Source: Deuterostichococcus epilithicus
Lineage: Eukaryota > Chlorophyta > Trebouxiophyceae > Prasiolales > Stichococcaceae
DNA: 64,000 bases
Reading direction: 5' to 3'
NCBI GenBank assembly: GCA_033439295.1
Contig: JAVTLE010000013.1
Coordinates: forward strand, 1,116,001-1,180,000
The notes beneath the pieces were generated by a model that saw only the letters and a list, made by a program, of their open reading frames with translations, did no database searches and had not been told where the DNA came from. The position numbers and the translations under genes were made by a program. Within the stretch, counting starts at the first letter, position 1. The number at the start of each line of letters is the position of its first letter. Below, piece by piece: positions 9,728-23,184 of the stretch.

Positions 9728-12700
9728 TCAGCAGACGCGTTCGGGGGCCGTGAGCAGCTGCCGGACCTCCTTGACAACCCGTGCCTGTATGAGCGTGGTC
9801 AAGTGAGACGATCCGGCGGGAGGCTCTGGCAATCATAGTGAGCAGATGCGGACCACCGGCTGCGTCGCGCTCCACAACACTAATGATGCATTGATGTTGC
9901 ACCGGCATGGGTGAGCTTGCCGTCACAGCAGTTGACGCAGCGGGAGCCATGGCAAAACTGCACTGCAACCAGCCTGTTGCCTGCTGCCACAAGAGCGGTC
10001 GATGATGATGGCACGGTGCAGAGCTCAACACATTCGGGCGAATCTTGCCGACGCAGCACACAGTGGTGGACCTACCTGGAAATTCTGGTCAAACAGGAAG
10101 CCGCCGTGGCCGCCCGTGGGGTGCACTAGCACCCTCGCGTCGCTACCTGCCGCCGCCAGCTGCGCCTGTCCGACCACAAGCCCATCGAGTCGGCATGCCG
10201 TGCGGATGCGCCCTCAACAGGTGCAGCCCGTGGGCGGGTGACGAGGTGCCCATGGGCAGCCAAAAGCAGCCTGCCGCAGGCTGCGGGACATCTGGGGTAC
10301 CGGCCCCGCCCTGACCGCTCACGCCCCGCCGGCTCGCAGGAACTCCTGAGCGCGCCCGGTCACAACGCAGCTGCAGACAAAGGCAAGCCTTCTGTGGGGA
10401 TGTGCGAGATGGTCAGGAGGGGGCTTTGCGAGGCGATCAGGAGATGGCGCGCCTGGATGAGGCGCATGGGGACGAGGGTGTCGCGCCCCGACAGGACCAC
10501 CACCGAGGCGCGGTGTGCCATGTCCTCCGGCCACAGCATCAGCTCGTGCCAGAAGAACCTGCAGTGAAAGGTTCCAGGCTCTGCGGAATTTCCTTGTGTG
10601 GGTTTGCGGCGTCAGGGAAGTGGCTTGCCAGGGAGCGCCTCGGACTCGCGAGGAAGGTTGGTACATGGCGGGCCACGGTCGCGCTGCCGCTGTTGTGCTG
10701 CCACACGGCAGCGGGCGACGCAGCAGGGCAGTGGCATAGCAGCGGCGGCGGGCGCTGTGCAACGATGCAGCCCAGAGGGATGCGGCCACACAGGAGCCTA
10801 TGTTCATTTTCCTTTGCAATGAAAGCGGGGGCTGGGCTGCGGAGCGCACCCGCGGCAGAAGGCTGCGGAGATCATGAGGTCCCGCGCGCACATGTAGCGC
10901 AGCACCTGCAAGAATGTCACTGAAAGAATGGGGGATCTTCCAGAGGCTTGAGGGTTCAGGACGTCCAACGATGCCGGTCAGTTCAGCGGCTGCATGCGGC
11001 GGCGTGAAGCAAGACCCCTCTGCTTGTGGTGCACAAATCTCTCCTCTATTCACCTACGTGCTCTTGCCAGCAAGAGCAATCTCTTTTGTGAAATTTCTCG
11101 CAAGCCCGGACCCACCTCCAGCAGGTCTAGCCAGCCGGGGCGGCGCCAGGCGACGCGCGGCGGCGCGTAGATGAAGTTGCTGAGCAGGTGGGGGGCGCAT
11201 GTCATCAGGCACACCGGGTCTAGCAGCGCCATCGAGTGCACCAGCTGCGGCCACACATCAGCTGCACATTCAGCATTGAAACAAGCAGCTCGACAGGCGG
11301 AGCCTGCCGACGAAGGTCGACGCCGAAATATCAAATCCGCAACCAGCGCACATCCCATCCGAACGAACATGCCCCAGACGGGACACGACGAAGGTGACGC
11401 GGAAGACACTTGACGCGCTGGCTGTGCTGGCAGCGCCACCTCCGGGTACAGCTGCCGCAGACGCGACACGACAAAGGTGCCGTAGGAGTGGCCCACGAAG
11501 GCGGCGTCCCGTAGGCGGTGCGCCGCCAGCAGCGCCGCCACCGCGTGCGCCAGCTGGTCGATGGTCTGCAGCAGACGGACTGCTCGTGAGGGGCGGGCGC
11601 TTGCATCGCAGGAGGGGCGTGCCGGGTCGGGGCCCAGGTGCTGGGAGTGCATGGCAAGCGCGTCCGGCACTCAAGAACTTCCCTCGCGGCGGGCAGCTTT
11701 CAGGCTCTTCACGAGGACTGCTGGCACCTGGCAGCGGCACAATTTTGTGGACCTGGAGCGCCAAGCCGGTGTGCCCCAGGGTGGCATGCAGCGGCATTGT
11801 CTCAGGGACACAGATGGCTCTGCGAAAACAGGTGTTGCCTGCAGGACATCCCACCTGGCAGCCCCCGCACAGGCGCAGCGAGATGTGGGCAGCCTCCGCC
11901 ACGACAATGGGATGGCCCTTGTTCGCCGCCGCCAGCCGCCGCACGAAACCCAGGTACGGAAACTGCAGTGCAGCCGCATTGCCGTAGTCAAGAGGCACGA
12001 TATCAGCATTTGTTGCAGTTCGCCTTGTCGCTGAGCTCTTCGCTGCCGCATGGAAACCGCCTGTCAGCCTTGTAGAGCCTGCGTTGGGCCTGCTTGCCAA
12101 TAACATTACAGGGACGCCTTGACGCACCAGGCCCCAGCCAACGCCGTGCAGGAAGACCAGCGGCCGCAGGCGGGAGGCCTGCTGGCCGGCCGACGCCTCG
12201 ATGCTGACGACGCCGCAGGTCACCCGACTGCCGCTGCCGCCGCCTCGTTTGCTGCTGAGTGCCACCACCCGATCCCCATTGACGCAGCTGGTGGCCAGGG
12301 CGTGGGGTGTGGCCTGCTGCAGCACGGCTTGCGCGGACGGCGCCTGCACACTGTCAGCCGCCGGCTTGACCCAGAAGGTGAAGCCATTCGAGACCGACCG
12401 TGTGTAGCCCTGCACGTAGGCAGCGGCGCGAGTGTCAGACATCAGACAAGTTCAGGTGAAAGCTGCATGCCACCAAGGCTTCAAGAAACGCATTTCAATG
12501 CGTGTGCTCGAACAAACCTCAGCAACCTGCCAGATCTGTCCTGCTGCTTGCCTGGTGCCGCATCATGGCCTTCACGACCAGGCCGCAAGCCTCGGACGCC
12601 AGGTACACCACCAGCGGCACCGGCAGCACCTGCAGGTGACACGGCAGTCACCCGTCAGCGAGTGCTTGATTGACAACACAGGGACGACATCCGCGGACGG

Positions 12701-13777
12701 AACGAAAGGCGGACTCGCCACAGCTGGTCGATAGGGATTTATTGAGTAGGGGCAGCAGGGTCAAGAATCTTGCGCACCCTCAGTGGCTCGTGAAGATGTG
12801 ACATGGGGCTGATGTCCGGGTTGCGGCCCGACGGAAACCTGCAGCAGGTTGCGGCAGTTCACGTTGGTTTCCGACACCTTGACGTGATGCAGTCTTTCGG
12901 AGGTTCGAGTACAAAAATAGAGAGAGGGCGCACGTGAAGCCCCAGACGTCTTCGATGCGATTTATGAACGCGTCTGCCTCCCTGTGCTGCTCCAGCGTCA
13001 GCTGCTCGTAGGTGCAGCAGAACAGGCTGAAGGTGACGAAATCCTGCACGTTGTCCCGATGTATGGCCTGAACATCATGGAGCCACGAGTCGAGATTTGA
13101 GATGAGGTGACAGTAGCAGGTTGTGTACTACGGATTCATGCACCAGACGGCTCGTCTCTGGCGGCCGGCATCAGGAGCCTGTCGTTGTCACACCAGTGCG
13201 GACGGCCAGCTCCACTAGCAAGCATGCACACCTCGAAGGGCGCGTCATGGAACCAGCCGCTGAAGAATGCGCGGACGTCAATGACACCTGTGCAATTGCC
13301 GCTGAACCCGTTTCATGGACCAGCGCACGAATGCATAGGCGCTGCCGCCGATTTAGGAGCTGAAGGGCCTGCGCCTCCAGACTGGCAGCATGCATCTGCA
13401 GCGGCATGCACGACTGACGGTTGGCCCCCGCGTCGAGGCAGGCACGTGCGCTGGGATGCAGACCCACCGTGAAGCGAGAAGAAGCGTTCCATGACCGCCG
13501 TCACGCCCGTCGTGTCTGGCGTCTCCGGGTGCTGGCTGTATTTCGAGTACCTGCCGGCCGCATGTGAGGGCGGCACGTTCATGAGGGACTGTCTGACGTT
13601 GCAAAAACGGTTCCAGTGGCTGCATCGCAGTGGCGGCACCAGTGTCTTCAAGCAACCGAACGTAATGAGTTGCACTCTGCAAGCTGGTCACCTGGACCAG
13701 CGCCAGCCCTGAAATGCCAGCTCAGCGGCGGCGTACACACCGCACGCCGCCAGAACACGCCTGAACAGCCTGCCCAT
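9728..13777 (-). CDS. membrane-associated alpha/beta hydrolase
   Basis: A many-exon minus-strand gene. It begins MGRLFRRVLAACGVYAAAEL (start 13777, donor right after), giving an N-terminal hydrophobic helix. Later exons carry QDFVTFSLFCCTYEQLTLEQ and FINRIEDVWGF, a second hydrophobic stretch VLPVPLVVYLASEACGLVV, then RPLVFLHGVGWGL (the oxyanion 'HG' strand). The nucleophile elbow is FVGHSYGTFVVSRL (GHSYG codons 11479-11493), followed by SMALLDPVCLMTCAPHLLSN, FFWHELMLWPEDM and VVLSGRDTLVPMRLIQA, which carries the acid-site region. A late HPTGGHGGFLFDQN probably supplies the catalytic His. The last exon is 9728-9784. The order matches the membrane-linked alpha/beta hydrolases of fungi and algae; substrate unknown, probably a lipid or ester. 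Exon limits are approximate. Confidence 0.75.
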
Positions 13778-14780
13778 GGCAACCGACGGCGACGTGAGCT
13801 TCTGTCACCAGCCCGCATCGCGGTCGCATAGACAGGGCATGGAGCACTGTCTGGCGACGGCTCTTCAGTGGGGCAAGTTTAAGCGTGCAAATTCGCGGAT
13901 GGCCATGATCCAGCTGCTGGCTGACTGCAGGAGTGATCGGAGCTGGTTCAACAGACGAGACGCTGCTCATGAGCTTTGCTGGAGGCAGCACTGCCGGCAG
14001 CAATTCCGGAAGCCTGCAATGGTATGCGACGTCCTGCTCGCAGCTCCTCCGAAAGCAGGCACACTCGCCGTGCTTCCCAAGTGGACGTCAAGCAAGTTCT
14101 GAGATGCTTGACGACGGCCTTGATACGCAGCAATGACTCGCAGGTTATGCGATCTCGGAGAGCGCGAATGAGCTGGCGTCTACATCGGCGAAGACCTGGA
14201 TCTGCTGCCGATTTCTCCTTCCTGTACTTTCCAACCACTTTGGCGATGACAAACAAAACACACCCGGTTTTTGGGAGTACATTGTTGCTGCACGCCCGTT
14301 TGAGCAAGCAGTCTGCCGCGCCAGGGTTTGCACCTGCCCCGTCGCGGTGATATTGGCTTGGCATCTTCCGAGCATCTTCACGTGTATGTAGAATCATCGC
14401 TGTATCGTCCACCTTGAACCTTTGGATGAGTGTCGTGCTGACGCAAGGCCAGCGTCGTTTGGGGCAGTGACTGACGCACGTCCAATCGTCGTGCACCTGC
14501 ATTCTCAAGGGCGACCGCAGCTGCGTCAGGTGCTGCGTCTGCCTCGGCTGTTTGACGTTGATGCCCTCATCATTGTCTCTTGCCCAATCCATCCTCAGTC
14601 CGCCATCAGGAGTCGCTGCTTGCCATGCTGGCGCTTGGCACCTCAGAAATACATTTGCCAGTGCCTGATGTCCGGCACATGCACACTACAGCAGGCAGCC
14701 GCGCCGACGCGTTGCAGCTGCTGTCGCTGCTCCGGCTGTCGCAAGTGCATCAGCGGACCAGCGGACGCGGGAGCAAAGCC
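13778..14780. other. intergenic region between divergent hydrolase and CDKC genes
   Basis: About 1 kb with a presumed bidirectional promoter. A 214-codon open frame runs on the minus strand (13948-14592), but its translation shows no domain, no composition like its neighbours and no splice context, so I do not call it a gene. The CDKC frame is also open upstream to a Met at 14580, making a longer N-terminus possible. Confidence 0.4.
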
Positions 14781-17700
14781 ATGACGACGCCAACTGTCAT
14801 GGTGCCGGTCGACTGGAAGATTGAGATGCCGGAGATGGGCGCACGGGACGACGAGTTTGGTGGGTGCCGCAGCATCGAGGGCGCATACACTCGCGTCAAG
14901 CAGATTGGCGAGGGCACATACGGTCAGGTGAACATGCCGTCACGTGCGCCTGCTCGTGGTGCTTGTGAGTTATGCTTGTGCCTGCACAGAGGAAGCTCTA
15001 AGTGAGAGGCCAGCCATGGGCCGCGCAAACCGTAGCCATGTTGAGTCGTATGAGCCGCTTCTGGATGCTGACGACCGCTGCCAGCGGCAGCAGCACGAGG
15101 CGTGGGGACGGCAAAGCCGGCGAAGCGCGAGCCGCAGTCACTGTGGCACCGTGTAACGCTGCAGTTCCGATTTAAGGGGCAGCGAATCTGGGCATGGTGC
15201 ACACAGGTGTACCTGGCGAAGGACGACAGGACAGGAGAGCTGGTGGCGCTCAAGAAGATCCGGATGGACAATGAGAAGGAGGGCTTTCCCATCACTGCCA
15301 TTCGCGAGATCAAACTGCTCAGCCAGCTGCAGCACGACAACATCATACGGCTGCGCGAGATCGTGCGCTCTCAGGGTACGCCTCCAGCGCAGTGCCTCGG
15401 TGGCTACCCCTTGCGTGCAGTGCATGCAGCAGGCCCATGAGTAGCAGTCAGGCGACACGATGGCGGCGCCACACCATGTTGGGTGAAGGATGTCATGGAG
15501 CTGCCTGAGCTTCATTGCTGTTGGCGCTGCATAGCCTTACCGGCTCTTCAGCCGGGCCTGACTTGGAACCCTCTCCGCTGCTGCGCAGTGCACAAGGTGA
15601 ACAACTACAAGGGCAGCATCTACATGGTGTGCGACTACATGGACCACGACCTGACGGGCCTCATGGAACGCCGCCAGTACAAATTCACGCTGCCCCAGGT
15701 GCTGGGCCCTTGGGCGCCCCTGGTGCTTCCGCTTGCATCATTGATTGTGCCGCTGTTGAGAGACAGAAAGGCCGGCATTGCTTCGAATGCCGGAGCCCCC
15801 ATTCCATGCAGTGAGGGCGCAGACAGCGTGGATGCTGCCCCAGCACCTCAGCGATCGCAACCTTGTTGCATGATTTACAGTAGGTTTTGGCTACCTGCTT
15901 CCTAGAGCAAGACGCTTGTCTCCAGCAGTATGAGTCCTAGCTTGCTGCGTCACCACACTCAGAGACCCTCACAAGAAGGTGTCCCAGCAGATGGCAGCAC
16001 CATGCGGCCAGTGACGCGCGCTGTCACAACTGCAGATCAAGTGCTACATGAAGCAGCTGCTGCAGGGCCTGGAGTACTGCCACAGAAGTAAGGTACACAT
16101 GTTCAATTCCACTGCTCATTGAACGTGCCTCAGGCTTGCAGGTGCATCGATGCGTCCTCCGGCTGCTGCCTCTGGGCCTGCGCAAGCCATGCCGCAGACC
16201 ATCCGCATGCCCGGGATCCCTTGTTCTGCAACTCCAGGGCCGAGCACATTGGCAACAGACCTCAACCCGAAGAACCACTCACACTTTGCGACTATGTACA
16301 CGCTAGGTGCTGCACCGGGACCTGAAGGCGAGCAACCTGCTCATCAACAACAAGGGCATCCTGAAGCTGGCGGACTTTGGCCTGGCGCGCCCCTTCAGCG
16401 ACTCCACGCAGGGCGGCAAGCTCACCAACCGTGTCATCACGTTGTGGTACCGGTGAGCCAGTGCTTCCTGGCCCCTTGCGCCGCAATGTATTCATGAGGG
16501 GCAGGTTCAGACCCTCGGGTGATCGGTGCCTGTACGGCGGACCGGACAGGGCGCGCCGGTGCGATCCTGAGCCGGACACTAGGCCTGTTGCCTGTGCAAT
16601 GTGCGATGGTCGCCGGGGCGGCAGCTGGCAACCTGGTGCCCCCTAAGGGGCTTGTGACATCCAGTGGCGGTACCTATCGCAATCGAGACCGCAACATACT
16701 ATGACATCCACGCCTGTGTGCAGGCCGCCAGAGTTGATACTGGGCGCCGACAACTACGGCCCAGAGGTGGATGTCTGGTCGACCGGCTGCATCCTGGCAG
16801 AGTTGCTGCTGGGCAAGCCGCTGTTCCCAGGCAAAGACGAGGCCGACCAGCTGGCCAAGATATCCTCCATCCTGGGCACCCCCTGCGAGGCCAACATGCC
16901 CGGCTTCAGCAAGCTGCAATTGTGCGTGCGCTCGACCCTTCCGCGGGGGGACATGAAAGACCTGCTGTGCCCATGCACGCTGCCATGCCGCGACGTCATC
17001 TGTTACCCGGTTCTTGTGGCCATCCAGAGCCGCGCTGATCGCACCCAGCATGCGCCTGGCGCGGTGACGTGGCGCCTGCCCGACCCATTGCAGGGGCTGC
17101 GCTGCCCCTTGTGACACCCCGATGGTGATGACTCAGTGCCGTCGTGGCCCCACAGCGCGCGCCCAGCCCCAGACAAGCTGTTTCGCTGCCTGCCCCTGCA
17201 CTCTAGCCTTGTGACATGCTGCTGTCCGACCTCGCAGCGCGCACCTGGTGCCGGAGAAGCGGTACAACAAAAACCGGCTTGTCGAGCTGTACGGAAACAA
17301 GCTCAAGGGCATGCCGGGGGCTCTGGACCTGCTGCAGAAGCTTCTGGTGCTGGACCCCAAGAAGCGGCTCACCGCGCGCGAAGCCCTGATCGAGGTGCGA
17401 TGCACGCCTTGCCATCGAAAGCATCGCTGGACCCTGAGACGCAGCACTCCATACATGAAGCCTTGACCGAGCTGGTGTCCTCAAACATCCTCAAGATCAC
17501 TTGCTGGGCACTGGCGAGTAGCACAGCACACGTTGTCGGTGTTGCCAACAATGCTGGGCAACGCACGGTCCACATAGCTGAGTGCCTACGATACTGGCTG
17601 TGGTTGCGCAGGAAAAGGGCTTCTTCTGGTCGCACCCCCTGGCCTGCGACCCCAGCGAGCTGCCAACATTTGAGGCCAGGTGCATCTCAGCTGCCTGTGC

Positions 17701-19835
17701 TCTTCGTTGGCTGGTTCACCGTGTTGAGTTCAATCCTTGAATTGAACCTGTCTGGTGGCACCTGAGTTTGCTCGGTCATCATGACACCTGCTTCTCACAG
17801 CGCAATGCATGCTGCTGTGCAGTCACGAGATGGACATGAAGGCAAAGCGGCATGCGGCAAAGGAGGCGGCGCAGGGCCGCCACCAGCCTGTTGCCGGCCC
17901 CGACGCCAAGCGCCCACGGCACGCTCATCCTCTGAAATTCGCATCGTCCCACTTCGACTGCTCGTTGCTGCGCTGCCTTCCTGCAACAGGGGAGATATGG
18001 AGGGACAGGGCAGGTTATTGGCCAGGTAGGATGTGAAGACTGTTCTGCTCAGCATCTTGCGCCCGACGGTGACTTGACACTTGCAGCGTTTTCCTGCGAC
18101 AGGTTTGGCGGGCCACAGGGGCAGCAGCCGGCGCGCCATGCGGTGCAGCAGCCGCAGCAGCAGCAGCAGCAGCATGCACACCAGGCGCCGCCACCGCGGC
18201 TGCCCGCGCCGGCGCCGCTTCCGCGCCCGGCCGGTGAGCGATGCACTGCCGCTGTCCGCTGTTATGGAGCTGCAGCTCACACGCTGCTGGGCGCAGCTGC
18301 CACTCCAAGAGGGCAGCCCGTGGAGGGGGACGTCCAGCTCAACAGACAGTCAGGTCAGCCAGGCACTGACACCGGCAGCCCGCTCGATACCTCCTTAATT
18401 ATGCGCAGGCGGCGTGGGGCCGCCCTACGCGGGACCCGACCGGCGCGGTGCCTACGGCGGCGGCGGCGGCAGCAGCGCCGCATATGGCCNGCNGGCGCCG
18501 GCAGCGCAGCCCGGCGGGCGGGCCGGCGACTATGGGCAGGCGCGCGGCGCCGCCGGCTACCCTCCCGCACGCGCGCCCGCCGACTACTCCGCTGCCGGTC
18601 AGATGTCCCGCCACTCTGCAATCATTCAGAGGGCAGCGACTTTAGATTCTGCATCAACCAGTGTCATGCCCGTCCTTGCCAGAGTTCGTCAACCCCATGT
18701 GGCGACGCATTTTCCCCTGGGACACATTGCCCTTGCGCTCTTGCAGGCGGAATCATTCCTCCATGCTGAGCATTGCAAACTGCCCAGGCATGGCAGCCAG
18801 CACCGCCGCAGTAGTTCCAGAAGTTGATGGCATGTCGCATATCTCGCACCATGCACCCATTCACCCTGTGCCGTGGTGCCAGCAGGTGGCTCGGGGCGGC
18901 AGGGCGGGTACGATGGCCGCGGCGCGTCGGCGTACGGATCCAGCAGCTACGACCGTCAGGCGCTGCCCCCCGCCGCAGCCGGCGGCTATGGCAATGCGCC
19001 GGGTGCATACAGGTGCTGAAGATGTGGACGTTGCCTGCGCGGCCGTCATGTCGCAGCCGTCATGTCGCAGCTTTGTCGCAGGACTCGCCAGCGCCCGCAA
19101 TGGAGATGAAGCTTCTGAGTACGCGGCTGTCGTGCGGCAAGCCGCCTGCAAACCCCGCGCACAGCGTCAGCCTCTGCACCTGTTTGACCAGGGGAAACTG
19201 TTGGTCGCTGCACGGCTGACAGAGGCCTCCTCATGCGGCACCTCCTGCTGCCCTGCAGGCCCAGCACGGCCCCGCCGCCGACGCAGTTCCCGCCGAGTGC
19301 TCCAGGCTATGGCGGGAGCGGATATTCTGCCCCCTATGCTCCCCCGGTGCGTGACCCGTGTCAAGTGTCCATTGCGATTGTCGCTGTGCTTGCCCTGGTG
19401 CTTGCCCTGGCTCACCGACGTTGCATCACCCAGCAGCGCTGTGTGCTGCCGGCAGACCTCCAGCGGCGGATACAGCGCCGGCGCCGGCGCCGGCGCACCC
19501 AGCGGCTACAGTGCTTACGGGCCAGCGGTGCCGGTGCATCCCTGCGCACCTCGCTGCCTCAATGGTGCCTGGGCCAAATGTTGGCACACGGGGCAGAAGC
19601 CGCCTCACCATGTCATACGTGAAGTTGTGCCTCTCGCCGGCTGCAGCCGTCGTGGTCCGGTCCCGAGGATATCGGCCGGCAACCTGAGCCCAGAACTGTG
19701 CTCCTGACTGCAGCTGGGGTCCGCAGCAGCGGCGCCGCCACCGCGGGCGGGGCCGCCGCCGCNGGGGCGGCACGCCTGGTGCCCGGCCGGGCGCCGCCAT
19801 CGGCCGGCGGGGGGTGGGAGGGCCAGAAGCGCTGA
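14781..19835 (+). CDS. CDKC: cyclin-dependent kinase C (CDK9/P-TEFb type) with long low-complexity tail
   Basis: Exon 1 (14781-14927) ends in the glycine loop IGEGTYGQ. Exon 2 (15207-15375) has [22 protein letters not shown]: the catalytic Lys and the PITAIRE cyclin helix typical of CDK9/CDKC. Later exons give [47 protein letters not shown] with [10 protein letters not shown] and the T-loop [12 protein letters not shown] (16307-16452), then [19 protein letters not shown] and [18 protein letters not shown]. After the catalytic domain come [16 protein letters not shown], a basic segment, and several exons (about 18100-19835) rich in Gly, Tyr, Ser, Pro, Gln and Ala. By family it phosphorylates the RNA polymerase II C-terminal domain with a cyclin T partner. 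Three n bases fall in tail exons. The stop follows GGGWEGQKR. Confidence 0.88.
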
Positions 19836-21161
19836 CTCTTGCGTCTCGAAATGCCATTTATTGGCTTGGGAGTCAGTCGCTCGACCTGCGCCGCGCTGTT
19901 GTGCTGGCTCGCCCAGGGTCTGTATCGGCCCTGCGATGGCTGGAATCTGGATGCTACATGTACCAGTACGCCAGGCAACGTCACAGTGTGCAATATTTCA
20001 GTAAATTTCTGCCACTCCTCATTGAAAATTTGCCGCATACCGACAGACCTAGTATACCGTACCTCAGGTTTCTGCTCGCCACTCATCTGCTGCCCGTCAC
20101 AAGGGTTTTCAGTTGAACCGTATCGTCCAAGCTTGCTGACAAGAGTTCCACTGGATCGTCATGTCATTGTTCATGTTGACATCATTGTTCATGTGTTGAA
20201 CAAAGCGCTGCCAATCATCTCAATAGGCGCCAAAATCGATACTGTTGAGTGCCACCAACTGACGCCGCCGCGCACCATCTGATCTCCATCGCATCGCCAT
20301 CCGATTCTCTCCACAACATCGTCAATGCTTGTCATCGTCTGTTGACACGGCCAGCTGCTGCCATCTCATACGGCCACACACGGCCCAACCGCCCACATGG
20401 CTGTGCCCAATGTCCTGCACCGCATCCGAAGCAAAAGCCTCATTCAACTTCGTGCCATGTAGCCTCATGCAGACAAGCATGGCGTTCACTGCACATGGCG
20501 GCAATGCACGGAAATCTGTTGGGAATATCCCTTCTTCTGCGCCATTTGCGAAACTGTACGTTGACGGAACATCAGGCCCACTGCACGCTGACAACGCAGA
20601 GCACGAGCACGTGCGTGCACTTTCACCACCTTACCAGGCTCAAGGCTGGTGCCGCAATGGCAGTGCCGCCAGAGCCCGGCGCGCATCTACTTGTGCTCCA
20701 GCGGCGGCGCCAGAGCAACCTTGTGTCCTCTTCAAACACCATGTAGCTTTTGACATTTTGCACGCCACATGAAGCTGCTGGGTCTAATCTGTCTCTCCTC
20801 CTCGTCCTGGGACGTACAAGGGGTGGCCGTGTTGCAGACTTGTCGATCCAGAGCGAAACTGCTGCGCAGACCATTCGATGCCATACGAGCAGATTGCACG
20901 TTTCGTGATAGAACTAAATCGATCCTACCGCCTTGCAATCCGCCAGACTCGACTGGTCGGGGCGTGACTCGTCACTGCCAGCGCAAGACTCTCGAATTGT
21001 GCGTTGCCCCACAGCATGCTGCTCCATTTGAATTATTGGTGGCAGTCGTAGTCGGCGCAGTTTAAATCTCGCTCAGCTGACAAGTTGGCTTACAGCTGGG
21101 CAGTTATCCCGCCCACCTTCGCAGCGCATACTAGATAAGACTCTGGCAGCCCCCCAGCAGG
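19836..21161. other. intergenic, 1.3 kb
   Basis: Holds the CDKC 3' UTR and the promoter of the next gene. An imperfect direct repeat built on 'cattgttcatgt' lies near 20163-20195. Open frames on both strands are below 170 codons and overlap each other without a recognisable domain. I see no gene here. Confidence 0.4.
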
Positions 21162-22570
21162 ATGCAAACGACCCCATATCGTGATGATCATGTGCTTCAT
21201 CTGCAGCAGGCTGCTATCCCCTGTCCTATGGGCGCTTTCGCGCTGTCGCTGATGCCGGCAATACCCCAGGCGCCGCCATTGCCGCTGGGCCTGTCGCTAC
21301 AACAGCTTGTGACAGGAGACATAAATGACCCCATGTGGATGCCGCCGCTGCTTCTGCCACGAGCCCGACAGCCTCCTCCGTCCGGGCTGCATTCCACGGC
21401 CAGCGCCGCACCCCGGCCGCTCCTGCCCACTGGAGCGGGTACTGTCACATCCGCCGCACACGGCGGCATGGGCAGCAGCGGTGGCTTCCCGCCGCAGCGC
21501 GGATCCTCGCAATGCCAGCCGTCACTGCCGCCGAGTCTGGTCGCCAACGGCTGCCCTCCCAGCCAGCGTCCGCCACGACCGCCGCCGCTGCTGGTGCCGC
21601 CGCAATCACCGCTGCCTACAGGACTGCGCAGCACTAACCTGCCCGGACAGCCGCGGTCACGGCTGGTGGTGCCGCCGATGCACCCGCCCATCCTGCCGCG
21701 CGTTCCACACCCCGCCCGGCCCATGCCACCTGTTGCGCTGCCGCCTGCGGGGCATGCGCCGCTGCTGCGGGCAAGTCTTCGTGAACAGCAATGGTCGAAT
21801 CCGAAGGCATCCTGGGGGTTATGTACAGCAAAAGCACTGCAAGTTCGACCGGTGGGTTGTGGATCGCAAAGTCAGTAGGTGCCGTTCCCCTATGATACAT
21901 GTGCCACTCAAAATGAGTGACTCAACTGCTGCAGGCGGCGCAGGCGGCGGCGCTCGCCAGGCCATCCCCGGCTAAGAACAGCGCCATCGCAGAGTGGCGG
22001 CGCCGCAAGGAGGCGGCGCACCGGTGGGGCCAGGCTCCGCACGGCGGCAGCGGCCGCCGCTGGGCTGCATTGCCGATGAACCTCCGCCGCAAAATCCTGC
22101 TGCTGGTGCTGCGGTGTGCCTGTTGCTGTAGATGTCGCCTGCTTCAAACAGCATGTGCTTCCGCATACCCAAGATGCGCAGTAGAGCTCAGCACGATCGG
22201 GCAAACGACACTGCCTGGCGTCAGGCTCGGACGGCCTCCCTACTGAGCTCAAGGTCTTGGGGACTTGTGCCGAGAGCCCAAACAACAAGTTGTCAACTCT
22301 TGCATGCCGGCGGGCAGTTGCCTGATGTCCTGTTGTGAGGAATGCACCAGAAAGCACGGCCCACAAGTGCCCCTGTGTGAACCTGCTCGATGCCGCTGCA
22401 GGGACGACGACAGCAAGGCTCGCAGCACGGCGGCGGTGCGCGCCGTCTGCTGGCAGTGGCGGGCTGTCGCAGACAGCCCTGCCTCCCATGGGGTCACTAC
22501 TGGCAGTGTTGGAGGCGGCAGCCCGATGCACCCTGACAAGCAGGCGGCCAGTGCAGCTGCCGTGTTCTAG
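21162..22570 (+). CDS. Pro-rich F-box-like protein, paralogue 1
   Basis: Exons 21162-21851, 21935-22113 and 22402-22570 join in frame to 345 residues. Residues 1-230 are proline/leucine-rich with repeated phrases such as PLPLGLSL, MPPLLLPRA and MPPVALPPAGHAP. Exon 2 has RRRKEAAHRWGQ, then RRWAALPMNLRRKILLLVLR, and exon 3 has AVRAVCWQWRAV: together 'LP...I..LVLR' and 'VC.qWR', the pattern of an F-box. No LRR or other substrate-binding repeat follows. A role as an adaptor in an SCF ubiquitin ligase is inference from the F-box-like core. It is clearly related to the gene at 27138-28099 in sequence, order of blocks and intron position. Confidence 0.65.
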
Positions 22571-23184
22571 ACGGAAATCTGAAGGCGGCTGCGGGCCTGC
22601 CTGCTTGTACAACAGTGGGTCTGTCAAAATTTTCACATCCAAAACCTACGGTTTTTAACCGAGTTTGTGGCGTGCTGAGGTGCCGCGTGCAGGCGGCAAA
22701 TCATCCAGATATCGTGTACAATCAGGCTGCATTGAGAGTGCATCCCCCGTCTGCTGACCCCAACACGCTCCAGTTGGTGTTGCTGTGGTGAAGATTAGGA
22801 ATCCACAGGCAGCCGGGCTTGCCGTCGGCCCAGAAGCCATCGCCACAGAGCAGCACTTAACGGTGGCGAGAGTTATGGAAGTGGCAGCGCAGAGATCATT
22901 ACATCAGCCAAACTCACCAGCATGCCTCACTTGGGTGGTAGAAAATAGAAAGCGTTAAATCATCCAACAAACACTACCCACATGTCTCCTGCAGCTGGTA
23001 AAACCTTAAGCCTACTCAAATCGCGAGCGCCGTGAGCAGATGCACAGCAGCGGTTGCAGATGATGCGTATGGTAGGTGGCACCTAAATTCTGCTCATACA
23101 ATACCATACAACAACACTGTCGATTCTGCAGGCGGTAGGTAGCGTCAAGTTCCTCTGTCATAATGCATATGCTCCCCCGGCTGC
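22571..23184. other. intergenic, convergent 3' ends
   Basis: About 600 AT-richer bases between the stop of the F-box-like gene and the stop of the minus-strand F-box/LRR gene. I see no coding exon or RNA gene. Confidence 0.4.

Noticed and set aside
13948-14592. 214-codon minus-strand frame between the hydrolase and CDKC genes
   Set aside because: No recognisable domain or splice context; it lies where two promoters are expected.
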